A stretch of 64,000 bases of DNA. It comes from Maratus speciosus (lineage: Eukaryota > Arthropoda > Arachnida > Araneae > Salticidae). Below, piece by piece: positions 48,430 through 60,465 of the stretch. The first letter of the stretch is position 1; every line of letters starts with the position of its first letter. Position numbers and translations under genes: made by a program. Where the stretch lies: assembly GCA_963932465.1 (NCBI GenBank), contig OZ010787.1, positions 13,380,926-13,444,925 of the forward strand. Reading direction: 5' to 3'. The notes under the pieces were generated by a model. The model had not been told where the DNA came from. It worked only from the letters and a program-made list of their open reading frames with translations, and ran no database searches.

Positions 48430-49090
48430 TTTTGCGATCTTCAATAGAAGAAAGTATTGTAATCGAAATTTTTTTCGACTTCCGGTTTTCGACGGAGGTC
48501 CCAAAAAACATATTTATAGAAAATGTCTGTCTGTCCGTATGTCTGTCGACATTGTACCATCAAAAAGTGTATGAAGTCATGCATAGAATTAAACCAAATT
48601 TTTTTTAAAGTTTTTGGCTATAGCAAGCAGGTCCTTCATTAATTTGGATGAAGTTCGTCGGAAGGGGCCGTTGTAATAGAACTTTTTGTACCATTTTGAA
48701 TATTGTACCATCAGAAAGTGTATGAAGTTATGCATAGAACTGAACCAATTTTTTTGTGTAGGTTTTTGGTCATGGCAAGAAGGTCCTCCCTAAATTTGGA
48801 AAAATTCCGCCCTTAAGGGGTGCTGTAATAGCGATCGCCGAAAGGGGGCGCTGTAATTGCGATTTTTGTGCAATTTTCAATATTGTACCATTGAAAAGTG
48901 TATAGAGTTATGCATAGAATTGAGCCAATTTTTTTATGTATATTTTTGGCCTTGGCAAGAAGGTGCTCCCTGAACTTGGAAATATGCCGCCGAAAGGGGG
49001 CACTAAAATAGCGATTTTTGTGTAATTTTCTTGATTTTTCGTAGTTGTATTGTACACCGGTGGCTGATGAAGCGACGGGAACTTCCCATC
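48430..49090. repeat. Internally repetitive element with ATTGTACCATC units
   Basis: Opens with ACTTTTTGCGATCTTCAATAGAAGAAAGTATTG (a weak hairpin, CTTC/GAAG), then TGTCTGTCTGTCC, then units beginning ATTGTACCAT at about 48551, 48705 and 48883 with GTGTATGAAGTTATGCATAG and AAAGGGGGCGCTGTAAT. Layout is reminiscent of the HINE-like elements, but I could not find the matching 3' subterminal repeat. Confidence 0.5.
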
Positions 49091-49149
49091 CTGATAAGCC
49101 GGCTATTCGCGAACAGCTGATATACAACAGAATAGCGGAAAACTATTGA

Positions 49150-50350
49150 TTTTAATAAATATCATGAGCGAGATTAACTCGCTTTTACTATTAATTGACT
49201 GAAGCAGAAATTTAAGATGAAAGTCAAACTTGATATAGTATTGAACTAATAAAAATGAAATATTGACATTTGTAATAACATTTTGAAATATTAACCCTTC
49301 ACTGCACCCCGTGCCACATCTGGCACATACCTAAAAAAGCTGTAATTCTTGTTATGTGCCATGAATTTGGCCAATATGATCTCTATCGCTGATTAAGAAC
49401 AGTCCAAAGAATGGAATAACACGTATTTTGTCCATGCGAGATGGCGGTATTTGACAAAAAATTGGAATTTGTTCTTCGGGAAAAAAAAACCCGATTATTT
49501 TTGCTGAATACTTAAAAATATATTAATATAAAAAAGTTGCAGAGTGTTAAGCAGATAAAATTAATTAATTTAAACTCATTTAGTAGTAAAATATAGCAAT
49601 ACAATATTTTAAAACCCTAATTGTGTATGTAGGGTACACGCCAAAATATATCAAATTTTAGCTGAAAATTTGAAATTCAATTTTTTTTACTATTTTTTCC
49701 ATTATTAGAGCGATATATAGATTTCAAATAATTTTTTTTATACAAATAGAAAAAATCGTCCACTGAAGGGTTAAAATATATGAGATAGAAGAAAGTTTTG
49801 GAATTGGCACATCCAACTAGTTTTTTCTGCTGATCTAATGGACTCATCAAAAATCCGATATTCGTGTTTATAGAAAAAAGTACTCTGAATAAAGGATAAA
49901 AAAAATCTATTTCCAAATATGGAAAATGAAAAAGAAGAAAGAATTTTAAAAGTGTTGAATTTTTAAAAAAAGTTATTGGTATATTGAGAAGTTAACACTT
50001 TTTATGATCTATTATGACTATGCTTTATTCAAACAGGAACCTAAAAATATAATAGGTTATAGATATAAAATAATTTTTTTTGGTACCGAATCCCCTTAAG
50101 ACAGTTATGGCCAAAAAAAGTAAGAAATTTTCATTATTTTTGAGGATTTGTAGGTCATTCACGTGTTTAAAGCCCTTAAATATGTTATTACGTGAATTTA
50201 GATTAATGATATTTAAATTGATATTTTAAGGGGATGGTAATTTTAATCACCAGTCCCCTAAAGTATTAATTTCAGAAAAAGGGCTCTTGCTGTCATCTGT
50301 GGTGCCATTTTGTTTGTGCAAAAGCAACGAATGTGTGTTGGTTCAGTGTT
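49150..50350. other. Intron sequence, no gene seen
   Basis: AT-rich; no repeat ends or domains recognised. Words such as CACTGCACCCCGTGCCACATCTGGCAC (49305) may be part of a degraded element. Confidence 0.45.
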
Positions 50351-50351
50351 T

Positions 50352-50476
50352 TAGGTAGCTTTCTTTACAAAAAAGCTACCTATTGCAGCCGTTCGGAGGA
50401 AAGCGATTTCAAAAAAATTTGGTATATTTTCATCGATCATGACCCCCAGACCCCGAAACCACCCTCCGTTCAAAAT

Positions 50477-50510
<34 letters not shown>

Positions 50511-52851
50511 GACCTATATCACACTGTAACTCCCGTAATTATGAACCGATTTCGATGAAATTTGATGTGTACATAGTACATACCAATGTCTCGACCGAGT
50601 TCGTTGGCCAGCTTCATCCGCCATTTTGTTTCAAAATGGCGGCCATTTAAAATTTTTAAAAAATTTTAAAACTTGAAATGTGGTACCAAAAAATTAAAAA
50701 TGGAAAAATATTTTTTTCTTATGTATTTGACCTTTATACAAAGATTCCGGAGCAGTTTTTGTTTCGTCTATATCTTAAAAAATGGCTGAGTTATAGCATT
50801 TTGAATTTCTAGCGTGGCTGACATTTTGAAACGTCCTGAATTTTGTCACGCGATAAAAGGCGTATTTATGAACCGATTTGGATGTAATTCAGTGTGTACA
50901 TAGTACATACCAATCTCTCGACCGAGTTCGTTGGCCAGCTTCATCCGCCATTTTGTTTCAAAATGGCGGCCATTTAAAATTTTTTTAAAAATTTAAAAAT
51001 TGAAATGTGGTACCAAAAAATTGAAAATGGAAAAATATTTTTTCTTATGTATTTGACCTTTATACAAAGATTTCGGAGCAGTTTTTGTTTTGTCTATATC
51101 TTAAAAAATGGCTGAGTTATAGCATTTTGAATTTCTAGCGTGGCTGACATTTTGAAACGTCCTGAATTTTGTCACGCGATAAAAGGCGTATTTATGAACC
51201 GATTTGGATGTAACTTCGTTTATGCATAGTACATACCAATGTCTCGACCGGGTTCGTTGGTCAGCTTCATCCGCCATCTTGTTTAAAAATGGTGGCCATT
51301 TAAATTTTTAAGAAAAATTTAAATTTGAAATGTGGTACCGAAAAATTAAAAATTGAAAAAATATTTTCTTCTTATGTGTTTGACCTTGATAAAAAGATTC
51401 GGGAGCAGTTTTTGTTTCGTCTATATCTTAAGAAATGGCTGAGTTATAGCATTTTGAATTTCTAGCGTGGCTGACATTTTGAAACGTCCTGATTTTTCTC
51501 ACGTAATAACAGGCGTATTTATGAACCGACTTGGATGTACCTTGGTGTGTACATAGTACATACAAATATCTCGACCGAGTTCGTCGGCCGGCTTCATCCG
51601 CCATCTTGTTTCAAAATGGCGGCCATTAAAAAAAATAAAAAAATAAAAAAATTTAAATGAGATACCAAAAAAATTGGAAAGGGAAAAAGATTTTTTTTGT
51701 ATGTGTTTGACCTTAATACAAAGATTCCGGAACAGTTTTTCTTTCGTCTATATCTAAAAAAAAATGGCTGAGTAATAGCATTTTGAATTTCTCTTGTGGC
51801 TGACATTTTAAAACGACCTGATTTTTGTCACGCGACAACAGGCGTAATTATGAACCTATTTGGATGTAACTTGGTCTGTACATAGTACATACCAATGTCT
51901 CGACCGAGTTCGTTGGCCAGCTTCATTCGCCATCTTGTTTCAAAAGGGTTGCCATTAAACAAAATTAAATTTAAAATTCAAAATGAGGTATTAAACAATT
52001 GGAAAATGAAAAAGATTTTTTTATGTGTTTGACCTTGATACAAAGATTCCGGAGCAGTTTTTGTTTCTGAAAATTTGTTCTTTTGTTTATATCTTAAAAA
52101 ATGGTTGATTTATAGCACTTTGAATTTCTAGCATGGCTAACATTTTGAAACGATCTTGTATTTGTCACGCGATAACACACGTATTCGCCTATTTCGATGT
52201 AAGAAGGCATGTGGATAGTATACATCAACACCTCGACCAAGTTCGCTGGCCAGATTCATCAGCCATCTTGTTTCAAAATGGCGAGCATTAAATTAAAAAA
52301 TATATATATATGTTTAAAGTGAGGTGCAAAAAAATTAGAAATTGAAAAAGGTTTCTTTCTTAAGTATTTGACCTTGATATAAGGATTCAGGAGCATTTTT
52401 TGTTTGTCTTTACCTTAAAAAATGGCTCAGATATAGCAGTTTCAATTTCTATTGTGGGTGACATTTTGAAAAATCTGATTTTTTGCATGCGACAGCACTC
52501 CTATATATTAACCGATTCCGATGTGAGTGAGCATGTGCACAGCAATTACTAAGGTCTCGACCGAGTTCACTGCTTAGCCTCATCCACCATGTTGTCTTAA
52601 AATGACAGGCACTTTAAGAAATTGCCGAATTTGGCAGCCAAATATATGTTACTTCAAAGAAAAGCAGCTTGGATAAAGCTGACTAATTTCGCGAAATTCT
52701 CATTCATTATATTGATAAAAATTAGTATTGAATCTCCTATATTCGGTTTCCACTAAACTGAGCTTCGTGTGTTTGAATGATATAATTTGGCTTTTTTTAA
52801 ATAAGGATTATGAAAGCTACCTCTTCCTCCCGGCACTGGCCGGAAGGACTT
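50352..52851 (+). mobile_element. Helentron-associated (HINE-like) element, family B
   Basis: The 5' stem-loop has arms GGTAGCTTT (50354-50362) and AAAGCTACC (50372-50380). Near the 3' end AAAGCTACC recurs (52813-52821), inverse to the first arm, followed by a GC hairpin (TCC-CCGGC / GCCGG-AGGA, 52825-52848) and a T run. The core is a ~327-base tandem array. Same ordered plan as family A but with unrelated sequence, which argues that the architecture is real. Confidence 0.68.
50510..52640. repeat. ~327-bp tandem repeat array, seven units
   Basis: The word TCGACCGAGTTCG (with variants) occurs at 50591, 50918, 51244, 51571, 51900, 52233 and 52557, spaced 324-333 bases. Units include ACCGATTTGGATGTAA, CCGCCATTTTGTTTCAAAATGGCGGCCATT (a palindrome) and TGGCTGAGTTATAGCATTTTGAATTTC. 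Divergence rises toward the 3' end. Confidence 0.93.
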
Positions 52852-53106
52852 TTTTAATTTGTAGTTTTATTTTAACTTCAAGTCTGAAGAGAATAAACGT
52901 TCAGACATTATAAAAATAATAAAAACAGAAAATACATGTTTTTCGTCCATTCAAATCTTTTTGGTACCCTTAATAAGACACTGAGTTTGGAACTTATATC
53001 TACTTGCGAATTTACGCTTTTGATGTTAAAACATAACCAACTAAAAACTTAAATTTTGATGATAATTTAAATTTAATTTTTTCAAACAAAATATAATAAG
53101 ACTTAC

Positions 53107-53221
53107 TTGCGTTTTCATGAGACTCATCTTCTTCTAAAAAAGGTATAGTAACTTTTGGAGCAAATGTGATTTTTTCGTCATCTTCCTTTTCTGACTTCTT
53201 TTCTTCGGTCTCCAGAAATGA
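53107..53221 (-). CDS. KLC-like gene, third coding exon, acidic linker (residues 153-190)
   Basis: The acceptor TTACTTCTAG is followed by TCA TTT CTG GAG in phase 0, matching the phase-0 end of the previous exon. The 115-base exon reads SFLETEEKKSEKEDDEK and ends HENA plus one base before GTAAGT, phase 1. In kinesin light chains the region between the coiled coil and the TPR domain is a short acidic, poorly conserved linker; the charge pattern here fits that position. Similarity alone would not identify it. The call rests on splice sites, phase and location between clearly homologous exons. The next exon is 31 kb away, an intron filled by nested transposons. Confidence 0.8.
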
Positions 53222-54314
53222 CTAGAAGTAATATTGCAAAAAACTTTCATTTTAGAGAAGTCAGGCATATCAATATATGCAAAGGCATTTATATTACATT
53301 TAAAAATAAAATATTTAGCCTTTGCCTTACTTTTCTTTGGAATAATTAAATGTAGTATACTGAATGTCTCTAAAGTTTTCATCCGATTTCAAAGGCCTTT
53401 AACGACTTTAAAATAAACAATAGAAATTTATTACCATATATACAAAATTGTAAATACATCCAATATATATTGTAAATACTGCGTTGTCCATAAATTACAA
53501 TGTGACCTCCTATGGCCAAACGACCACGGATAGTTTAAAGATTCGGTGTACAATCAGGCCTACCCCATAAAAAAGAGAACAACCCATGCCTTTTAATCAC
53601 CAAAAATTGCCCCAGAAAATAAAAGCTTAAATAGCCATTTGACTGGAAATTATGCATTTTTACAATTATGATTTAAAAAAAAAAAGCTTGGGAATCGTCG
53701 TCGCACAGAAATTGTGCCAAAATCTGAAACGTTCAATGTGAACACCTTATATATGGCTTTTTTGGTAAATTTTACCTTAGGGTACCAAATGGAAAATCAT
53801 TCAGTCTTGTAGTCTGGGAATTCTGAAGGTTTAAAGTTTGGAACTCTTAATGTTAAATTCATTTGTAATTAAAATTGTAACGAGGGTAGTTTTAAAGCGT
53901 AACTCTGAAACTACTTTGCGGAATCAGCTGTAATTTTGGATTCGTACATTTAAAGCTTCTAGAAATCGATTTTTGTGTGTGTATATATATATACATACAG
54001 GTTACAATTCATATTTGTTTCGAGAATTTATTTTGAAAGAAAATTTTTTTAATTAATTTTCGAAAAAACATGTAAACTATAATCTATAAAGTTTTTAACG
54101 GAAATCGATTTTGTGAAGTTTCAATTATGGGAATTTAAAATTACAGCTCATTCTATCAAATTGTTCCTGATTCATGTTTAAAAAAACTACCCGCATTGCA
54201 ATCTGTTTTGCAGTGATTACAAATGGATATATTACTAGGACTTCCAAACTTTAAACTTAGAAATTCCTAAACTACTTCACTGAATGACTTCTTGTTTTGT
54301 ATCCTAAAGTGAAA

Positions 54315-55299
54315 CAAGGGCGGATCCAGTTCACCATTTAGAGGGGGGTCATGGATTTCCTTTTTATGGGTGGGAGGGGACCACATCTCTTTATGAAAAT
54401 TTTTTATATTGAAAGCTATACCCAAATCCAAACTAACTATTTTTCTGATAATATCGCGAAGTCATTTTTATGCGTAAATACAAAAAAATTGCATTAATAT
54501 TCGTAAAAATGTAAAATTTACCGATTTTGTTTAGATACCAAGAAATTATAGTTTTTCCCAGTTTCTTATAAAGGTAAAGATTCATTCAGAAAATGTTGTC
54601 AAAGTTTTAGCCAAGTTTTACGAGTTGACAACCACAGAAATGTCGTCACAAGGGAACAATTGACTGTCACTTCCGGAAATTCAGTTTAAAAAGTCTAATA
54701 GTTGTCAACGATTAAATACGGCAAAAATGTGTATTCAATTTTAGAGGTAACAAAACCGTACACATTGGCAGCTATGTGATTCTATTAGTGTCATGAAAAT
54801 TGCAGGTGTAGCCTCTTCTTTCTGCTGAAAGTATTAAGTAGTTTTTTTTTAATCGAACCTATACCTTTGGAATGGATCATTTTCTTCTGATGGACTCATG
54901 GCTTCCCATTATTATGAAACATCCATTATAAATGAAGTGTTAGGTGAAGATGAAAGAGCAGCCGTAAAAAGTTAGAACTCTCATTATAAAAATCGGATCA
55001 TAAAAATGGCCATAATTATTTTGCAAAAAAAATTATGTCCGTTTTTTTTCCATTCTGACCAGAAAATGAGAGTCCTAACTTTTTACGACTGCTCTTTCAT
55101 CTTCACCTAACACTTCATTTATAATGGCTGTTTCATAATAATGGAAGCCATGAGTCCATCAGAAGAAAATAACTGGGTTAAGCGGAACTCGGATAATCGG
55201 GACTGTATATTTCATTTAAGAAATGATCTCTAGAATATTTTTGTTGGTGTCCAGAAGGGGGCCATGAACCCCGTGACCTCCCTCTTGTATCCGCCATTG
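54315..55299. mobile_element. hAT element, GGCGGATCCA-TIR family, copy 2
   Basis: Ends CAAGGGCGGATCCA and the inverse of CAATGGCGGATACA; identical AAGTGAAA octamers on both sides (54307-54314, 55300-55307). 985 bases, opposite orientation to the copy at 11068-12061. It contains the foldback hairpin (54876-55176) and a pogo-like end (CGGATAATCGGGACTG at 55189-55204). Confidence 0.9.
54876..55176. repeat. Foldback hairpin module, copy 3
   Basis: Arms TTTTCTTCTGATGGACTCAT / ATGAGTCCATCAGAAGAAAA around a centre with CCATTCTGACCAGAAAATGAG. Same module as 11231-11506 and 12847-13083. Confidence 0.8.
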
Positions 55300-55951
55300 A
55301 AGTGAAATTTACCGAAAAAGTCAAATATAATGCCAGAATAAGGTGTTCATGTTGAAATTTTCAGAGTTGGTACAATATCATTATGAAGACGATCACAAAG
55401 CTTATTTTCTTAACACAAATTGAAAGATAATATAATTTCCAGTCGAATGGTTAATTCCGTTTTTTCTGTGATAGTTTGGAGATTAAAACGTATGAGGTAT
55501 CTTCTTTGGTAGCCTTTCTCCTCTCACTTCCTGTACTAAGGAGCCTAGATATGAGAAGGGCGACATACGCACAGACTTCTAATATAAGCACAGACTTCTT
55601 ATATTAGAAGTCTGTGGACATACGATGCTCAGACTGTGCTTAGACAGACGCGTTTGTCCAAACTATAGCAAACCTAGACATTTTCCATTACAAAATTTGG
55701 CGATACTCGCCTGGACGAGCTCGATAATACGAGTAAGACAAATTAACAAACATTAGTTTTGCGCTAATGGTAGGCTTGCCAAGACGCCTTGGTGATTCGG
55801 TTTTGCCCCAAATCATCCCAACCAATCAAATCTTATACCCCGAATGTCGCCTCTCTCATATTTAGACTCCCTAGTTGTACTTGTTCTGCTCAACGAACTT
55901 TGGATGGGCTGAAGATACGTATTACAACAGCGGTTAATTCTGCGGTGGTAG

Positions 55952-56196
55952 CAGTGGCGTGGCGTCCGGTCATCGCTGGATGCGGCGATGACCAAGCAAT
56001 ATTTTAAAACTCTTAATAAGCTTTTAAAACTCTACGATCCAGTTTTAGCAGAACATTTGGAGTTCATGTATAAGTGAAGGTAAGATTAAAAGTTTCTTTT
56101 TTGAACATTCAACCATTGAATTTTAGAGTTAATAATTTTTCACCACAAACTTTAATAATTGCGATGACCACCGAAAATTTTCACGCCACGCCACTG
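55952..56196. mobile_element. hAT MITE, CAGTGGCGTGGCG ends, 8-bp duplication GGTGGTAG
   Basis: Starts CAGTGGCGTGGCGTCCGG and ends CACGCCACGCCACTG; identical GGTGGTAG on both sides (55944-55951, 56197-56204). 245 bases. Internal words GCGATGACC occur near both ends. Confidence 0.9.
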
Positions 56197-56928
56197 GGTG
56201 GTAGATATGCTACGCAAGGTATGGGAAGAATTCAACTTTCGATTTGATAAGCACCATGGAGCCGGATGAAGACACATTGAACATTTGTAAACAATCCGTT
56301 TAAAACTTTATATAATAACAATTATTTTGCATTTTGAATAAAAATTTAGTCTTTATTTTCAAGTCAATAAAACGCTTGAAACTCGAATGAAGACTTTTAT
56401 AGACACGCGGTATGATTTCTATTTCTTTCTTTCCTAAATATAACTTGCGATATTTGAGTAATTCATAAACATTTTATTCCTTGTTGAAATTCATATAGAG
56501 TGTTATTCTGTCTCGTGATTTATTATTAAATTTACGCAAGATACTTTTTAAAAATTCGAAAGCAAAATTCGGAACAGCAAACGTTGTGTTAAAAAAATTA
56601 ACTTGAGTGTGCAGAAAAATTGAAAATACGATGGCCCAATTGTTATTTGGTGATTTTTAAATTAAACAACATTAATTTAATATTTTCTTTTGCTTTTACG
56701 TTTAAAACATGGATACATTGGAGTTTTACAGATTACACAGTTTAAAAAAAAGTAATTCTGAAAATCCATATTATGTTATTGCGAATCAAACAGCATGTTG
56801 CAAAAGTGTTAATAATGAGGAATTCTCTCACACAGATGATAGTGCTAAATTTAATTACATATTTCCGATAACAAGCTTCTGTAGTTGACTTACCTCGCAT
56901 AGTTAGATCCTGTTCTGCCTTTCCTCCT

Positions 56929-57325
56929 AGTCCAAGAGCCGATAGCACAAAAACCTATGTTATCAAGCACAAGAAAAAAACCTTTATTTTAGAGAAGAGT
57001 AGGAGTAGGGGAATCTAATGATCCATATCTGCCGGAAGTAAAGTAATGCATAAGCCAAAAATGAATACCACCAGTGGTTGACTCGTAGGTTTACCATTGT
57101 GTTTGTCCTACAAACAAAGGTATGAAAACATGGAGGATAGTTGTAGGACAAACACAATGATAAACCTACGAGTCAACCACTGGTGGTATTAATTTTTGGT
57201 TCATGCACCACTTCACTCCCGGCAGATATGTATCATTAGATTCCACTACTTCTACTCCACCATAAAATAAAGGTTTTTTTTCTTAAGCTTGATAACATAG
57301 CTTTTTGTGCTGTCGGCTCTTGGAC
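56929..57325. mobile_element. Foldback element (~188-bp arms) in a KLC intron
   Basis: Left arm from AGTCCAAGAGCCGATAGCAC to TTGTGTTTGTCCTACAA, right arm the near-perfect inverse (TTGTAGGACAAACACAA to GTGCTGTCGGCTCTTGGACT), loop about 27 bases. No target duplication was read. The transcript of the KLC pre-mRNA would form a long hairpin here. The left arm creates an exon-like open segment that is not used (see rejected list). Confidence 0.85.
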
Positions 57326-57562
57326 TATCCAGAGTTATAATTGAGCACTAATATTGAAACTAAAGTTTTATCTTTGTTATTTTTTGTTCAATCGTATAAC
57401 TCTGCATGGTAAAACACAAAGTGTCAGATTCTCAATTTAAAAGGTAAAAAAACAAAAACAAAAAATAATTAACTGTCAAATGTTAATTTTTATAATCACC
57501 TAGTAACATTTGAGACACCCGCATGTCTAAGCAACTGGGTTTAATTTGAAAACTGTACGTAC

Positions 57563-57799
57563 CTCACATTCTGCTGGTAGAGTATTCATAAATTTTAAGT
57601 GTTCAACTTGAATTTCTAATTCCACAGCTTTTACTTCAGATCTTTCTAGGTGGTCTTGAAATATTTGGAGTTCTGTTCGCAATTTCTTGTTTTCTTGGTA
57701 CAAAGATGCAGCTTTATGTTGTAATTCTTCAATATCAGTACCGGTCTTATCACTGACTGCCGATGCAAATTCAATTATTTCAAGCACTGAATAAGTTGC
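57563..57799 (-). CDS. KLC-like gene, second coding exon (residues 74-152)
   Basis: The acceptor TTCTTTTAAG ends at 57800 and the exon is 237 bases, phase 0 at both ends, closing at GAG before GTACGT. It encodes the distal coiled coil: SLYQENKKLRTELQ corresponds to the conserved QENQWLRDEL block, and VEHLKFMNTL corresponds to KKHLEFMNQL. These two motifs are the clearest kinesin light chain signature in the window. The exon has no ATG start of its own; it is an internal exon. It joins directly to 53221-53107 without any intervening exon. A decoy open segment at 56954-56894 would break the frame and is rejected. Confidence 0.9.
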
Positions 57800-58011
57800 C
57801 TTAAAAGAAGAAAGTTATTAAGTTACAGGTACATTCTCTACAGACTTGAATTTATTAATAAGTGTTATGAATTAGTAACAAGTTTTCACATATTTATTTT
57901 CGATTTTCAAAATGAAAGAAACAAAAAAATTACTTGTAATTAAAGCGGAGATACAAGTATAAAATAAGTACAAATACTTCACATGGTATTATATGTATAA
58001 AGTCATTTAAC

Positions 58012-58740
58012 ATGCACAGTCGACCAAGAACACCCCCCCCCCCCCCCTCCTTAAAAAAAGACAGAGAGAAAGAGAGTAATATTATTACCCTAAACATTTT
58101 AATCACCAAAATTGTCTCAGGAAAGAAACGGAAATAGTTATTCTGGACTGGAAATTATTTCTTCTTTCATTTATTTTTAAAAAATAAGCTTAGGAGTTGT
58201 CTTCGTAGTGAAATTGTACCTAACTCTGAAATTTTCAATACGATCACCTAATTTTGACATCATAGTCGGAATTTTTGGTAAACGTTACATTAGGATACCA
58301 AACGAGAAGTCATTATATCAAGTAGTTTAAGAATTATGAAGGATTAAATTTTGGAACTCCTAATGTTAAATTCTTTTTGTTCATTTGTAATCATTGCAAA
58401 ACAGATAGCAATGCAGAGAGTTGTTTCACCATAACTCAAAAACTACTTGATGGAATATGCTCTAATTTTGCATTCTCATATTTATAACTTCATGAAATCT
58501 ATTTCTATTAAAAAATTCATGGGTTACAATTCGTATTTTTTTCGAAAATCTCTGTTTTTTTTTTTTAATAAATACATCAGAGTTTGGTACAATTTCAGTA
58601 TGATGACCATCTAAACTTTTTTTTTTACATAAATCGAAAGAAGACACAAGTTCCAGTTAAATGCTATTTCCGTTTTTGTTTTCTGTGACAAATTTGGAGA
58701 TTTAAATGTATGGATGTTCTTTTTTATTTTTTGTTTAGCC
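58012..58740. mobile_element. Tc1-like non-autonomous element, CAGTCG ends (uncertain)
   Basis: Left CACAGTCGACCAAGAACACC with a C run, right TTTAGCCGACTGTAC. Inverse CAGTCG(A/G)C ends and a related copy at 53470-55530 mark a dispersed family. Exact edges are approximate. Confidence 0.45.
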
Positions 58741-58775
58741 GACTGTACTATTAGTTTATACATATATGAAATAAG

Positions 58776-59496
58776 TAAGGATCGACCGAAACAGGTTTTT
58801 AAAACCGAAACCGAATTTCGGTAATCTTCCTATTTTCCACCGAAAACGAAAATGTGCAAAACTTTTATTTAAAGTAATTAATATTAAATAAATATACAGA
58901 ATTATTAATTGATTATACGTGCAATAATGCGTGTGGCCCAAGTTGGCTCTCCGTGCCTCTGAGCAAAACTTTTTTCCTTCATATAAAATAAAATGTAATT
59001 AATTCATCTACGACACAGAATGATTTTCTAGTTATGCAAATTTCATCTAATTAAAAAATGTTTTAGATATACATACCTCGAATCATCTTTTATAAGGATT
59101 TTTGTAAATGAACATCTGTTATACTAGAACTTTCTCAAAGCGTATTCGAAACACTTCTGTGCTTTCAAACTAAAAAATTTCGATCACTGTTAAGTCTGCA
59201 GCTTTTAATGAACACATGAAAAGCATCTTCAAATCTTAGTCATATATGCAGTGCTTGCTTTGTAATTTGCACTGACGTCTTGAGTCAGTGATGACTGATT
59301 ATTATAAACAGTGAAGTTCATAGCAATAAATGAAGAGTGTCTCATTTGAGCCGATACGTCTCAAATCAATGAGTAACAATGAAAATTTCCGAAGGAAGAA
59401 ATGGAATTTTTGAAATACAAATAGTTTCGGTCGGGCGGGATATTTGGCAGTATTTTCGTGTGCCGAAAACGAAACCGAATTTTCGGTCGATCTCTA
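58776..59496. mobile_element. hAT element, GATCGACCGAAA ends, 8-bp duplication GAAATAAG
   Basis: Inverted ends TAAGGATCGACCGAAA / TTTCGGTCGATCTCTA with subterminal CCGAAACCGAATTTCGG words; identical GAAATAAG on both sides (58768-58775, 59497-59504). 721 bases without a transposase. Confidence 0.9.
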
Positions 59497-59504
59497 GAAA
59501 TAAG

Positions 59505-60245
59505 TAATGTTACAAAGTGGAATTGTTTACTCAAACTACAAAGATTTAAGTTTCATCTCTCGTTTAATGTATTACTTCGCACGATATGTTATATTTTCTT
59601 TGTAAAATGTTTATTATGCTTTTATTTGTGCAGTTGTGTATTGAGACGGTGTATAAGAATGCTGATACCCGATATCTTCACGGATTCTACGATGTTCCTT
59701 AAGTATTCCAAAAGAGAGTTTATTCATACAAAGAAAGTTTTTATGTTCGCTCGGCCATTCAAAAAGTATGTTTGGACGTCTCTTTTTAAGAAACCTATTA
59801 CAAATTCAGTATTTTCAAATGTATTGTAATAAAATTTGTAAATAGGTTAAACCGAAATTAAATAAAGTTTTAGATTGCATTTGCGAAATGTTAAAATAAT
59901 TCCTTCATTGATATGAAGCTTGATTTAAAAACACGTGTGAAAATGGCTAAATTGTCGATTGCACTTGCTTACATTTTTGTTGTTGTTAAACAAATTCTAA
60001 GAAATGGGATTTCAAACAGGAACTGCAGAAATGGCTACTGGAAGTAATAAATTATAAAAATGGCATATTTGAGAATGTGAAAATACGGTTGAGAAAAAGA
60101 AAAAAAACGAGAATGTAAAGAGATGTTCAAATGGTTATTATAGTTTATAATATCAGTAATATTATTATCATTACTTTAAAGTGGTTTATTTCTAACAGAT
60201 AATTAAATGTAGGACAGCAATAACATTAAAATCCATTGAATTGTG
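59505..60245. other. Intron sequence, no gene seen
   Basis: AT-rich; the open frame across 59458-59829 starts inside the hAT element and shows no domain. Confidence 0.45.
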
Positions 60246-60249
60246 CATA

Positions 60250-60465
60250 GGCTAGTTCCATGTGTTTTTGTAGTGTAAGTCACATTGCAGATAATTGCTA
60301 TGATTCTTACCACCGTTATTTTCGAAAAGTTTTGTACGCCTTGTTCAATTAAGGAGATATTGCCGATAAAACACTCACATTTTTTCGCTCTAAAATACTG
60401 GTAGTAAACAATCGTGGCAGTTTGAACCTATGTGACTTACACTGCAAGTACACATGGAGCTAGCC
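60250..60465. mobile_element. Short MITE downstream of the first coding exon
   Basis: Inverted ends GGCTAGTTCCATGTG / CACATGGAGCTAGCC, extended by GTAGTGTAAGTCACATTGCAG. Possible 4-base duplication CATA on both sides (60246-60249, 60466-60469). 216 bases. Confidence 0.75.

Larger units (their letters stand above)
53470..55530. repeat. Diverged repeat related to 58012-58740, interrupted by a hAT element
   Basis: TTTTAATCACCAAAAATTGCC, GCTTGGGAATCGTCGTCG and the segment after the hAT (TATGAAGACGATCACAAAGC, TTCTGTGATAGTTTGGAGAT) align with TTTTAATCACCAAAATTGTC, GCTTAGGAGTTGTCTTCG and the 58590-58720 segment. The hAT at 54315-55299 splits it. Confidence 0.6.

Noticed and set aside
56894..56954. 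Candidate KLC exon (VFVLSALGLGGKAEQDL) with AG and GTAAGT borders on the minus strand
   Set aside because: Its 61 bases end in phase 1, while the next exon needs phase 0; leaving it out makes all phases fit. Much of it lies in a foldback transposon arm.
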